A stretch of DNA of 5,922 nt from Thermoplasmata archaeon (GTDB lineage Archaea; Thermoplasmatota; Thermoplasmata; Halarchaeoplasmatales; Halarchaeoplasmataceae): assembly GCA_019594305.1 (NCBI GenBank), contig JAFDTZ010000124.1, positions 1 through 5,922 of the forward strand. The letters run 5' to 3'. Shown here in pieces: positions 5,406-5,922 of the stretch. The notes below the pieces were generated by a model, which made no database searches, had not been told where the DNA came from, and saw only the letters and a list, made by a program, of their open reading frames with translations. Positions within the stretch are counted from its first letter, which is position 1. The number at the start of each line of letters is the position of its first letter. Made by a program: the position numbers and the translations under genes.

Positions 5406-5922
5406 TCAATCATCCATTACAGGAAGTAATAGTAATCTATCTCTTGTTTTTACCACCTTCACATAGTCCCCCTCACTTTTAAAGCCTTCGGGTTTCAGTA
5501 TCGTTACCGTCCTGTAAGTATCGGGATCGAGAACCTTAATCTCTTTCTCGGTCTCCGAAACCCGCACCGCTTCCTTGATAAGTTCATCACCGCCCATAAC
5601 CTCTACATCTTCCAGTTCCCGACGTTCCATGGAAACTTTCCTGCTCGTTTCTACATGGGTCAATGTAACATGACCGCTTGATGTGCCTATTTCGATGACT
5701 CTGTATAGTTCATCTTCCAGGTAAAAAAAGTCCCCTCTTTCGTAAGAGGGAAGTCTCACCGAGTAGGTCATCTTATAGATGTTTTTGCCGTCCTTCCTTC
5801 CCGCAAGACTCGATGAAGATATCACCTTACCGCCAAAAACATTGGATATCTCCTTTGATAATTTTTTTGCAACTCCGTGATCACTCAGATAGAAATCCAA
5901 ACCGCCGTGTATCTCTTTGCTG
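5406..5922 (-). CDS. NMD3-like ribosome-associated protein, C-terminal part
   Basis: The frame is open from the right edge to a TGA at 5406-5408, giving 171 complete codons of what should be a longer gene whose start lies beyond the window. The first residues, SKEIHGGLDFYLSD, match the internal KE-GGLDFY block of archaeal NMD3 proteins, so a TTG at 5898-5900 in this frame is not the true start. The rest fits the NMD3 C-terminal beta domains: MTYSVRLPSYERGD, a small barrel ending LTHVETSRKV, and a closing LDPDTYRTVTILKP...LLLLP stretch. Eukaryotic NMD3 is the export adaptor of the 60S subunit. In archaea, without a nucleus, a role in large-subunit maturation is inferred. The zinc-binding N-terminal part is not visible here. 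It lies 43 bases upstream of nop5 on the same strand, which links two ribosome-biogenesis genes. Confidence 0.85.
   Translation of the reverse strand, partial: SKEIHGGLDFYLSDHGVAKKLSKEISNVFGGKVISSSSLAGRKDGKNIYKMTYSVRLPSYERGDFFYLEDELYRVIEIGTSSGHVTLTHVETSRKVSMERRELEDVEVMGGDELIKEAVRVSETEKEIKVLDPDTYRTVTILKPEGFKSEGDYVKVVKTRDRLLLLPVMDD

Noticed and set aside
1..5922. CRISPR array, insertion sequence, tRNA or attachment site
   Set aside because: No regularly spaced repeats, transposase, terminal repeats or cloverleaf were found on reading both strands.

Overview
The window is archaeal, from a moderately AT-rich genome. The genes for TiaS (agmatidine synthesis on tRNA-Ile2), Nop5 (C/D-box RNP core) and an archaeal NMD3 homologue set the domain of life. 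TATA boxes about 25-35 bases ahead of several starts agree. The secreted beta-helix protein at the left end carries the 'GWPGDG...DPYIIEGYEID' type of repeat leader that I associate with Euryarchaeota and Thermoplasmatota surface proteins. That lineage placement is inference.

Layout. Bases 1-530 (minus strand) hold the N-terminal part of a secreted NosD-like beta-helix protein that runs off the left edge. Bases 531-787 are intergenic, with two outward-facing promoters and a small inverted repeat. Bases 788-847 (plus) hold a near-perfect C/D-box guide sRNA that no open reading frame explains: two exact ATGATGA boxes, two exact CTGA boxes, a 3-base D'-C' spacer, 11- and 12-base guides and a 6-bp closing stem. 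It lies directly ahead of an RDD-family membrane protein with a C-terminal zinc ribbon (866-1483). That gene is followed after 3 bases by tiaS (1487-2779). Then come a V4R/DUF2378-like sensor-domain protein (2824-3375), a DUF5615-like PIN-fold protein with a coiled-coil tail (3406-3873) and a divergent Sm-like protein (3921-4325). Converging on these from the right are nop5 (4337-5362) and the C-terminal part of an NMD3-like gene (5406-5922), which is cut by the right edge.

Functionally the window is dominated by RNA biology. It has a methylation-guide RNA, the scaffold protein of the RNP that uses such guides, a tRNA-modifying enzyme, an Sm-like RNA-binding candidate, a ribosome-associated NMD3 homologue and a possible PIN-fold nuclease. 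Fibrillarin, normally next to nop5 in archaea, is not beside it here. The main discovery is the guide sRNA in the apparent 5' leader of the RDD-tiaS transcript. A candidate promoter 20-30 bases upstream would serve both the sRNA and the mRNA, and no terminator separates them.
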